A stretch of DNA of 5,689 nt from positions 575-6,263 of the forward strand of contig WRNS01000060.1 of assembly GCA_009776495.1 (NCBI GenBank). The letters are read 5' to 3'. The notes beneath the pieces are model-generated. The model made no database searches. It was not told the DNA's origin and worked only from the letters and a program-made list of their open reading frames with translations. The DNA comes from Methanobrevibacter sp. Lineage in GTDB: Archaea > Methanobacteriota > Methanobacteria > Methanobacteriales > Methanobacteriaceae. Numbering within the stretch: position 1 is the first letter of the stretch; each line of letters opens with the position of its first letter. Of the stretch, positions 1 through 4,958 are shown in pieces. The position numbers and the translations under genes are program-made.

Positions 1-164
1 CATTGTTTTTTTATATCATAATTAGAACTATTAACCTTATTTTCAAGTTTTAATACTTCTTCAGCAGCTGTTTTACTATTAAAAAGAACTGCTGAATAAG
101 CTAAATCTACCATTAGCTCTGAAAGGTTTTTCATTTCTATTAAAATATCTTTAATAGTTGACAT
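1..164 (-). CDS. PhoU-like helical domain protein, N-terminal part (runs off left edge)
   Basis: This is a partial gene; the 54 N-terminal codons are visible and the frame is open to the window edge. The protein begins MSTIKDILIEMKNLSELMVD and continues as an amphipathic helical sequence (LAYSAVLFNSKTAAEEVLKLE). From memory, this resembles the start of archaeal PhoU-domain proteins that carry a TrkA_C domain further on (COG3273 type), often linked to ion transport or its regulation. The start at 164 is supported by GGGGAG at 169-174, four bases upstream. The PhoU reading rests on recalled family resemblance and a short fragment; the C-terminal domain that would decide it is outside the window. 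It lies 187 bp downstream of cbiH on the same strand and probably has its own promoter in the intervening AT-rich spacer. Confidence 0.6.
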   Translation of the reverse strand, partial: MSTIKDILIEMKNLSELMVDLAYSAVLFNSKTAAEEVLKLENKVNSSNYDIKKQ

Positions 165-174
165 TTTTCTCCCC

Positions 175-204
175 ATTAATTTTTTTAATAATGAAAAAAT
201 TAAT
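175..204 (-). repeat. 11-bp inverted repeat next to the ribosome binding site of the PhoU-like gene
   Basis: ATTAATTTTTT at 175-185 pairs perfectly with AAAAAATTAAT at 194-204, leaving an 8-base loop. On the minus-strand transcript the stem would end directly against the GGGGAG ribosome binding site (169-174). It could be a leader hairpin, an operator, or chance in an A+T-only stretch. All pairs are A-T, so an RNA stem would be weak. Confidence 0.4.
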
Positions 205-334
205 AAATATTATATTATTTTGAATTATAATAATATTATTTTTTTTAAATTATAAAAAATTATATCATTTTATGAAATTTTATTTAAACAAAAATTATTA
301 TTATAATTATTATTATTTATTTTAAAATTGTTTT

Positions 335-341
335 AAAAAAA
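335..341 (-). terminator. Poly-T terminator after cbiH
   Basis: On the minus strand a run of seven T follows the cbiH stop codon by about ten bases, after the sequence GGTTCTC. Oligo-T on the non-template strand is the usual archaeal intrinsic termination signal, with or without a hairpin; none is evident here. Confidence 0.5.
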
Positions 342-351
342 GAGAACCAAT

Positions 352-1407
352 TTATTTTAAGATACACGCCCTTCTTAACTTTAAAAGTTCTTTTTTATTT
401 GATTTTAAGTCATCTACTTCTTTTAAAATATCTTTTAAGCTATTTTTAATACATTTAACCGTGCTTTTCTCATGAATCCATGAACAATCTTCACAACTCC
501 AAACTTTTTTGGACTTAATCCATTTACCCCCAGTTGAGCTATCTCCACAAGGATAAAAAGGACAAAAACAAAAATCACAACATTGCAAATCATTGTGACA
601 AGGATAATATTCACAATCTTTATTAGAACCAGTAGCTGTTTCGCCATTTAAATAATTATTGTAAAATTCATTAGCTAAGGGATGAATTGAGGACTTTACA
701 ACATATCCTCGAGAAGTAATCAAATAATCATTTTCAACATATGACAATGAATTTCCAACGATTAATGTCGTTGACATATTAATTTCATCTTCATCTAACT
801 TATCAAGAGTTACTATTTTGGTTTTAACAGACTTTTGACTGCTGTCTACTATTCCGATTAAAGTATCAGAACCTTTAACTTCTAACAATATCTTTTTAAA
901 TTTTCTAAAAGGTTCTTTACGTGTTTTACTAATTGGATTATAGATAACTATTATAAAGTTCGCTTTAGCTGCATACTCTATTTTTTTTTCAATTTCACCT
1001 ATAGGTGTTAGTATATCGCTTAAGCTAATGGCACAAAAATCATGTAAAGGAGCCCCGAGTAATGAAGCAGAATAATTTACAGCTGATACTCCAGGATAAA
1101 CATTTATTTCAATATCATCATATTTTCCTATGAGTTGAAACATGAGATTAGCCATTCCAAAAACACCTGGATCTCCAGAACTAATCAAAGCCACATTTTT
1201 TCCTTCAAAACTTTTACTTATTGCAAGTTCTCCTCTAGCTATTTCATCTCCCATGCCTTTTTTTATGATTTTTTTTCCTTCAAGAAGATCTTCTACCGAT
1301 TCTATATATTTTTTGTAACCAATGACTACATCGGCATTTTTTAAAGCTTCGAGAGCTGATAAAGTTATATTTTCTCTATTTGGTCCTATTCCAATTACAT
1401 TAATCAT
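352..1407 (-). CDS. cbiH: Cobalt-factor III / precorrin-3B C17-methyltransferase with C-terminal Cys-rich domain
   Basis: This enzyme transfers a methyl group from S-adenosylmethionine to C17 and drives ring contraction in anaerobic corrinoid (vitamin B12) synthesis, in the cytoplasm. Residues 1-240 are a tetrapyrrole methylase fold: the N-terminal loop GIGPNRENIT (6-15), ADVVIGYKKYIE (25-36), the SAM-binding SSGDPGVFGMA (76-86), YPGVSAVNYSASLLGAPLHDFCAISLSD spread over 104-131, and IYNPISKTR (155-163). Residues 265-319 form an added Cys-rich segment with Cys at 265, 270, 276, 277, 280, 282, 287, 305, 308 and 319 and His at 271 and 312, matching my recollection of the Cys_rich_small family (PF04071), presumed metal-binding. 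A lysine-rich helical tail (320-351) ends the protein. The ATG at 1407 is preceded by GGTGA at 1412-1416. The extra domain makes it about 100 residues longer than a plain CbiH. It starts 54 bp after the unknown membrane-protein gene. Confidence 0.93.
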   Translation of the reverse strand: MINVIGIGPNRENITLSALEALKNADVVIGYKKYIESVEDLLEGKKIIKKGMGDEIARGELAISKSFEGKNVALISSGDPGVFGMANLMFQLIGKYDDIEINVYPGVSAVNYSASLLGAPLHDFCAISLSDILTPIGEIEKKIEYAAKANFIIVIYNPISKTRKEPFRKFKKILLEVKGSDTLIGIVDSSQKSVKTKIVTLDKLDEDEINMSTTLIVGNSLSYVENDYLITSRGYVVKSSIHPLANEFYNNYLNGETATGSNKDCEYYPCHNDLQCCDFCFCPFYPCGDSSTGGKWIKSKKVWSCEDCSWIHEKSTVKCIKNSLKDILKEVDDLKSNKKELLKLRRACILK

Positions 1408-1443
1408 TACTTCACCAAAAAAATAGATTAAAATTATAAATAA

Positions 1444-1453
1444 TTTTATAAAT
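1444..1453 (-). promoter_or_regulatory. Candidate TATA box for cbiH
   Basis: Minus-strand ATTTATAAAA lies about 41 bases upstream of the cbiH ATG. Placing transcription start roughly 25 bases downstream of its centre (near 1423) leaves a short leader that still contains the GGTGA site at 1412-1416. A second TATA-like stretch at 1431-1440 would start the RNA inside or beyond that site and fits less well. If real, cbiH can be transcribed independently of the membrane-protein gene in front of it. Confidence 0.4.
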
Positions 1454-1461
1454 ATTGTACT

Positions 1462-1959
1462 TTAATTGTAAATACTTAAAACAGAAATTACCTTAATACT
1501 AGTAACATCAACTTCAGCACCACTATAAGTGTATTTAGCATTAGCTGTGGCTGTAATCTTATATTGAGGTTCATTAGATAAAATAATCTGTCCAGTTGTT
1601 CCATTTGGTTCGCCGTATCCAAATGCTATAATGGTTATTTCAAAGGATTCACTGTTAGAATTTTGAAAAGTTGTAGCATTGAGGTTTTGTATATTAACGC
1701 CATCAACTTTAGCTAAAGACTTTAATTTATCAGCCACCTCTATTTTATTACTTACAGTAACAGGATCAGGATCCTTAACAATCAATTCATTTATATTATC
1801 TGAACTGAAAAAGCTAGTAACTGTATCAATTTGAAGATCAACTAAGCCTTTGATATCAGGAACTTTGGAAGTAACAATGGTATAGGAACTAATTAACCCT
1901 GCCTCAAAAAATCCTATGAAAAGAAGGACTATGAGTAAAAATTTAATTACTTTGGACAT
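1462..1959 (-). CDS. Membrane-anchored protein of unknown function
   Basis: I do not recognise this 165-residue protein. Residues about 4-29 (KVIKFLLIVLLFIGFFEAGL onward) form one hydrophobic segment after a short basic start, so the protein is probably anchored in the membrane by its N terminus with the remainder outside. The rest, about residues 33-165, has no visible catalytic motif and no cysteine. It ends in an alternating hydrophobic/polar region (QYKITATANAKYTYSGAEVD and after) that suggests beta strands. The frame can be extended to a TTG at 1983, but that start has no ribosome binding site. The ATG at 1959 has GTGTGA five bases upstream and puts the hydrophobic segment directly at the N terminus, so I prefer it. 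It is divergent from the operon beginning at 2334 and lies 54 bp ahead of cbiH. The context gives no firm clue to function. Confidence 0.75.
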   Translation of the reverse strand: MSKVIKFLLIVLLFIGFFEAGLISSYTIVTSKVPDIKGLVDLQIDTVTSFFSSDNINELIVKDPDPVTVSNKIEVADKLKSLAKVDGVNIQNLNATTFQNSNSESFEITIIAFGYGEPNGTTGQIILSNEPQYKITATANAKYTYSGAEVDVTSIKVISVLSIYN

Positions 1960-1983
1960 AATATTCACACTTGATTTTACCAA

Positions 1984-2281
1984 TGATATTTTCTTATATC
2001 AAATAATATTTATTTCAAATTAATACAATAATTATATTACACCAGAATTTTATACTTTAAATTAATCAACAATAAATTAAAAATAAAACCTATTACAAGT
2101 AAAATAAAAAAAGCTAAATTATTTTTAATTAATATAGTATCCCTAATTTTATTTTTTCATGATTATATAATTAACTATAAAAACATTATTATTTAATTAA
2201 ATATAAAAAAATAAAATTTGATAATATTTAAAAATATATTTAAAATATAAATTTTTATAAAAATTTTTCTATGTATTTTAG
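1984..2281. other. Divergent AT-rich intergenic region
   Basis: This stretch separates two divergent transcription units and has no credible gene on either strand. The minus-strand promoter for the membrane-protein gene is expected near 2001-2018, where AAATAA and TTATTT (2001-2006 and 2010-2015) form a small inverted repeat inside a TATA-like sequence. The middle part, about 2040-2240, is nearly pure A+T with no distinct structure I can defend. A perfect AT-only palindrome lies at 2249-2266. The plus-strand promoter follows at 2282-2311. Confidence 0.5.
2249..2266. repeat. 18-bp AT-only perfect palindrome
   Basis: AAATTTTTATAAAAATTT is its own reverse complement. It ends 15 bases before the 19-bp palindrome of the downstream promoter. 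It could be an accessory protein site or a chance product of A+T-only sequence. Confidence 0.4.
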
Positions 2282-2300
2282 TGTTGAATTTAATTCAACA
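2282..2300. promoter_or_regulatory. 19-bp palindrome, probable operator of the HTH operon
   Basis: TGTTGAATTTAATTCAACA has perfect 9-bp arms around a single central T, and it includes G-C pairs, unlike the surrounding A+T-only sequence. It ends two bases before the TATA box, where the archaeal BRE and transcription factor B would sit. A dimeric repressor bound here would block promoter recognition. The obvious candidate is the winged-helix protein of the operon it precedes; that link is inference. Confidence 0.6.
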
Positions 2301-2302
2301 AG

Positions 2303-2311
2303 TATATAAAT
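2303..2311 (+). promoter_or_regulatory. TATA box of the two-gene operon (leaderless mRNA predicted)
   Basis: TATATAAAT fits the archaeal TATA consensus well. Its centre is about 27 bases from the A of the ATG at 2334, so transcription should start at or within a few bases of that ATG. No Shine-Dalgarno-like sequence precedes the ATG (the bases are GATATAATAACAT), which agrees with a leaderless transcript. Confidence 0.65.
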
Positions 2312-2333
2312 ATGATAAGAGATATAATAACAT

Positions 2334-2594
2334 ATGAAAGAAGACAATCAAAATGTTATCAAAATATTTGATAAATTCGTATATCTAAAAGAAACTATTA
2401 GGGGCTGGAGTATTGTAATAATGCCAGATAAAATACTTATAGATAATTTTCATCATGGATATACACATATACACCCTGAAAGATTAGAAATAAAAACAAA
2501 AACTTTAAACGATACTTTTTTGATAGTGTGGGAGCATATACATAAATATGAAGGTGTGAATTTAGAACAGCTTAAAAAGGATTTGATAAAATGA
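2334..2594 (+). CDS. Small His-rich protein, putative toxin-like partner of HTH protein
   Basis: This is an 86-residue soluble protein with no signal peptide or membrane segment. It carries a histidine-rich motif, DNFHHGYTHIHPERLEI (residues 37-53; His at 40, 41, 45, 47), after a predicted beta region (FVYLKETIRGWSIVIMPDKI). It ends in two amphipathic helices (about 59-71 and 76-85). Small proteins with a DN...H.H core encoded directly before HVO_A0114-type HTH proteins remind me of the TumE/DUF6516 family of putative toxins, but the similarity is weak and the assignment is inferential. It overlaps the next gene by four bases (ATGA), so the two are almost certainly co-translated. The start is set by the promoter geometry, with no ribosome binding site. 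A non-toxin partner or regulator subunit is an alternative. Confidence 0.7.
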   Translation: MKEDNQNVIKIFDKFVYLKETIRGWSIVIMPDKILIDNFHHGYTHIHPERLEIKTKTLNDTFLIVWEHIHKYEGVNLEQLKKDLIK

Positions 2595-3013
2595 TGATAA
2601 CACTAACTAAAAAGCAGAAAGGTTATGAAGTAATAAAAGAATTTACAGAAAAATATGGTACCTTTGAAGAGTTAGAAAGACTTTATAAAGATACTGGAAA
2701 CCCTTTATTCCTTGTAGACCTTGAAAACTGGGATTTTCTAAAAAATAATCCGGATGAAACCCTTACAAGTGGAATAGCTAGGGTAACAAATAAAATAAAT
2801 GTTTCGGATTATGAGCTGGAAATTCTGGATTTTATTAAAAATAAAAAACCTCGATCTATAAGAGAATTAGCTAGGTTTTTAGAGAAAGATATAAGGATTA
2901 TCCACCCTAAAATTAAAGAACTTGAAAAGCAAGGTTTAATAGAACTTAAAGAGGGTGTCAAGAATAGTAAAATCCCTTATTTGAATTATGATAAGATTGA
3001 AATAGCTATCTAA
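2591..3013 (+). CDS. HVO_A0114-type winged-helix DNA-binding protein, putative antitoxin/autorepressor
   Basis: This 140-residue protein has an N-terminal helical part (residues 1-56; KGYEVIKEFTEKYGTFEELE) and a C-terminal winged helix (about 73-140). The helix-turn-helix reads SIRELARFLEKDIRIIHPKIKELEKQGLIEL over residues 89-119, followed by a short wing and the terminal strand YDKIEIAI. The SIRELAR plus H..I..LE..GLIE pattern is characteristic, as I recall it, of the HVO_A0114 family of putative DNA-binding proteins, often paired with small toxin-like proteins. Translation starts at ATGATG overlapping the stop of the preceding gene; AAAAAGGA about nine bases upstream may help re-initiation. 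It is the likely binder of the 19-bp palindrome at 2282-2300. The DNA-binding role is strong; the antitoxin role is inferred from operon structure. Confidence 0.82.
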   Translation: MMITLTKKQKGYEVIKEFTEKYGTFEELERLYKDTGNPLFLVDLENWDFLKNNPDETLTSGIARVTNKINVSDYELEILDFIKNKKPRSIRELARFLEKDIRIIHPKIKELEKQGLIELKEGVKNSKIPYLNYDKIEIAI

Positions 3014-3017
3014 AAGG

Positions 3018-3050
3018 AGTTTTTAAAAATTATAACTGACTTTAAAAACT
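3018..3050 (+). terminator. Inverted repeat and T run after the HTH operon
   Basis: AGTTTTTAAA at 3018-3027 pairs perfectly with TTTAAAAACT at 3041-3050 around a 13-base loop, starting five bases after the stop codon. The T5 run at 3020-3024 lies in the first arm. It may end transcription of the operon, although archaeal termination normally relies on longer T runs, so the strength is uncertain. Confidence 0.4.
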
Positions 3051-3110
3051 AACTGGGATTCAATAGATAAAACAACTATAATAGTAAATTTCGAGATTAT
3101 CAAAAAATAT

Positions 3111-3118
3111 TTTAAAAA
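3111..3118 (+). promoter_or_regulatory. Weak TATA-like element upstream of polB
   Basis: TTTAAAAA lies about 33 bases before the polB ATG. It would place transcription start near 3139, giving a leader of only a few bases. That fits the lack of any ribosome binding site before the ATG (bases CGCCATAGATACTT). The match to the TATA consensus is poor, and the call rests mainly on position. Confidence 0.3.
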
Positions 3119-3147
3119 AAATCAATTAATTATCGCCATAGATACTT

Positions 3148-4770
3148 ATGACAGTAAAAATCCTTTTCAAATTTGTGGAAAAAGGCATTAATTTGTCTCC
3201 AGATGCTTATAACAAAATACTCACTTTGAATGATCCTTTAAATTTTACCTCATCATTGATTGAGCAAATTGAAAACAATGAAAATTCAAATAGTGATTTA
3301 GTATCTTTAGATGAATCAATAATAGAGGAATTCATCAAAAAATTTGGATTAGATACTTCCAAAAGAAACAATGATGAAAGTGAAATTCCTAATTTAAATG
3401 GAGAAACCCCAATACCAACCGAAAATAATTCTATTTCAATGGAAAAAAAGCCACATCCAACTGAAATTAAACCAATTCCAGTGGAAGATACTCCAATTAC
3501 AAAAGAAAATAATTCAATTTCAAAAAAAATCAAAAGAAATATATTAAAACCAGATATGGAATACAATTTTGAAGTAATACAAGACACAAGTAAAAAATCA
3601 TATACTAGTGGAGAAATTAACAATTTAATTACTTATTTCAAAAATAGATATGAAAAAATATCTAGTATTTTATCTAAAAGAGCAGAACTTAAAGTTCACC
3701 AAAAAATATCCGATATTACAGATGATACAGAGGATATAAATATTATTGGTATGATAAAATCCATTCGAAACACAAAAAATAACCATAAAATAATTGAAAT
3801 TGAGGATGGTACTGGAGAATTAAGTTTTTTAGTTCACAATGAAAATGTTGAACTTTTCAATATAGCTGAAAAACTTGTTAACGACGAAGTTATTGGGCTT
3901 TTAGGAGATAACAGGGGAAATTTAATAATAGCTTCTCGAATCATTCAACCAGGAGTCCAAAGAGTAGCTGAAAAAGAGATGGATTTTGCAGCTGTTTTTA
4001 CCTCAGATATTCATATTGGAAGCCTGACATTTCAAGAGGAAGCTTTTATCAAATTTATTAAATGGTTAAATGGTGATTTTGGTAGTGATGAACAGCGCGA
4101 AATAGCTAATGATGTTAAATATTTATTGATTGCTGGAGATATAGTGGATGGAATCGGTGTTTATCCTAATCAAGATAAAGAATTAGCTATTAAAGACATT
4201 GAAATTCAGTATGAAGAAGCAGCTCGTTATCTTGGAGATTTAAGAAGTGATATTAAGATTATTATAAGTCCTGGAAATCACGATGCATCTAGATTAGCTG
4301 AACCCCAACCAGCTATTCCAGATAAATATGCTAAATCTCTTTATGAATTAAACAATGTTGAATTTATTAGCAATCCTGGAATCGTTTCTCTTGATGGAAT
4401 AAATACATTAATGTATCATGGTCGAGGTTTTGATGATATGGCCATGACAGTTAAAGGAATGTCACATGAGAAAAATGATCTTATTATGGAAGAAATGCTG
4501 AATAAAAGACATCTTGCACCTATTTATGGAGAAAGAACACCTCTTGCCTCAGAACTTGAAGATTACCTCGTTATCGACAATGTTCCTGATGTATTCCATA
4601 CAGGCCATGTTCATATAAACAGGTATAGAAAGTATAATGGTGTTCATATGATTAATTCTGGTACATTTCAAACTCAAACAGAATTTCAAAAGATTTACAA
4701 TATTGTGCCAACTTGTGGTGAAGTACCAGTTCTTCATAAAGGAGTTTATAAACAATTAAAATTTATTTAA
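3148..4770 (+). CDS. polB: DNA polymerase D (PolD) small subunit DP1, exonuclease subunit
   Basis: DP1 is the 3'-5' proofreading subunit of the archaeal replicative polymerase PolD and pairs with the large subunit DP2, which is not in this window. Residues 1-66 are an N-terminal helical domain (ILFKFVEKGINLSPDAYNKI). Residues about 70-132 form a Pro/Asn/Lys-rich linker with an internal 28-residue repeat. An OB fold spans about 198-268 (INIIGMIKSI to IIQPGV). The calcineurin-like phosphoesterase domain (about 280-530) has every motif: SDIHIG (D287, H289), GDIVDG (D331), GNHD (N377, H378), YHG (H424) and GHVH (H487, H489). These metal ligands predict an active Mre11-like nuclease. An in-frame stop at 3139-3141 rules out a longer start; there is no Shine-Dalgarno, so the mRNA may be leaderless. 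The 540-residue length is usual for DP1. The last six codons lie inside a tandem repeat that continues downstream. Confidence 0.97.
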   Translation: MTVKILFKFVEKGINLSPDAYNKILTLNDPLNFTSSLIEQIENNENSNSDLVSLDESIIEEFIKKFGLDTSKRNNDESEIPNLNGETPIPTENNSISMEKKPHPTEIKPIPVEDTPITKENNSISKKIKRNILKPDMEYNFEVIQDTSKKSYTSGEINNLITYFKNRYEKISSILSKRAELKVHQKISDITDDTEDINIIGMIKSIRNTKNNHKIIEIEDGTGELSFLVHNENVELFNIAEKLVNDEVIGLLGDNRGNLIIASRIIQPGVQRVAEKEMDFAAVFTSDIHIGSLTFQEEAFIKFIKWLNGDFGSDEQREIANDVKYLLIAGDIVDGIGVYPNQDKELAIKDIEIQYEEAARYLGDLRSDIKIIISPGNHDASRLAEPQPAIPDKYAKSLYELNNVEFISNPGIVSLDGINTLMYHGRGFDDMAMTVKGMSHEKNDLIMEEMLNKRHLAPIYGERTPLASELEDYLVIDNVPDVFHTGHVHINRYRKYNGVHMINSGTFQTQTEFQKIYNIVPTCGEVPVLHKGVYKQLKFI

Positions 4771-4900
4771 TATTATAATGAAAATAAAGCTAAAATTATA
4801 AACAATTAAAATTTATTTAATATTATAATGAAAATAAAGCTAAAATTATAAACAATTAAAATTTATTTAATATTATAATGAAAATAAAGTTAAAATTATA
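4751..4900. repeat. Tandem repeat, three 50-bp copies, starting in the polB 3' end
   Basis: Three head-to-tail 50-bp copies occupy 4751-4800, 4801-4850 and 4851-4900. Copies 1 and 2 are identical; copy 3 differs by one base (C to T at 4890). Each unit begins AACAATTAAAATTTATTTAA and ends TAAAATTATA. Copy 1 contains the last coding bases and stop codon of polB, so copies 2 and 3 repeat the gene's 3' end as non-coding sequence. Imperfect direct repeats flank the array (TTATAAACAATTAAA at 4746-4760 and TTATAAAATTAAA at 4896-4908) and could have seeded replication slippage. There are no unique spacers, so it is not a CRISPR array. Confidence 0.95.
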
Positions 4901-4904
4901 AAAT
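4896..4904 (+). promoter_or_regulatory. Candidate TATA box for the aldolase gene
   Basis: TTATAAAAT at the end of the third repeat copy would start transcription near 4925, giving a leader of roughly 34 bases that contains the GTGAT ribosome binding site at 4951-4955. TATAAATTA at 4935-4943 also looks TATA-like but would start the RNA inside the gene. Related sequences occur in each repeat copy, so the repeat may carry several weak promoters. Read-through from polB is also possible. Confidence 0.35.
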
Positions 4905-4919
4905 TAAACTATAAGAGGG

Positions 4920-4938
4920 TATATTCAGAAAGAATATA
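4920..4938. repeat. 7-bp inverted repeat upstream of the aldolase gene
   Basis: TATATTC (4920-4926) and GAATATA (4932-4938) are perfect inverted arms around AGAAA, 20 bases before the start codon. It may be a regulator site or a small leader hairpin. The arms are short and mostly A+T, so chance cannot be excluded. Confidence 0.4.
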
Positions 4939-4958
4939 AATTATTTAAATGTGATAAA

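Larger units (their letters stand above)
165..351 (-). promoter_or_regulatory. AT-rich spacer between cbiH and the PhoU-like gene, with presumed promoter
   Basis: This spacer is almost pure A+T and contains no credible open frame. Read on the minus strand it should hold the cbiH terminator at its right end and the PhoU-like promoter at its left. Several TATA-like stretches exist around 205-260 (minus-strand ATAATATAATATTTATT is one), but the composition makes choosing one unreliable. An 11-bp inverted repeat at 175-204 sits directly upstream of the GGGGAG ribosome binding site. Confidence 0.4.

Noticed and set aside
435..647. Second minus-strand frame inside cbiH
   Set aside because: It overlaps the Cys-rich coding part of cbiH in another frame; the cbiH frame carries recognisable motifs and this one does not.
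1135..1344. Plus-strand open frame antisense to cbiH
   Set aside because: Its translation is Phe/Ser/Tyr-rich low-complexity sequence typical of the reverse of an AT-rich gene.
1408..1461. Cobalamin riboswitch in front of cbiH
   Set aside because: The gap is only 54 bases of A+T-rich sequence without any B12-box-like motif, too short for such an element.
1960..1983. Longer TTG-started form of the membrane protein
   Set aside because: No ribosome binding site precedes the TTG, while the internal ATG at 1959 has GTGTGA at good distance and gives a standard N-terminal membrane segment.
3012..3019. AAAAGGAG resembling a ribosome binding site right after the HTH gene
   Set aside because: No ATG, GTG or TTG start follows at a usable distance, and the frames downstream stop quickly.
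3207..3623. Open frame of 138 codons on the minus strand inside polB
   Set aside because: It lies antisense to the DP1 N-terminal and linker coding sequence, its translation is low-complexity Phe/Ile/Ser/Gly, and no promoter or ribosome binding site supports it.
4549..4755. Minus-strand open frame antisense to the end of polB
   Set aside because: It sits wholly under the conserved GHVH region of DP1 and has no independent support.
4751..4900. CRISPR array
   Set aside because: The three 50-bp units are directly adjacent with no unique spacers, and no cas genes are nearby.
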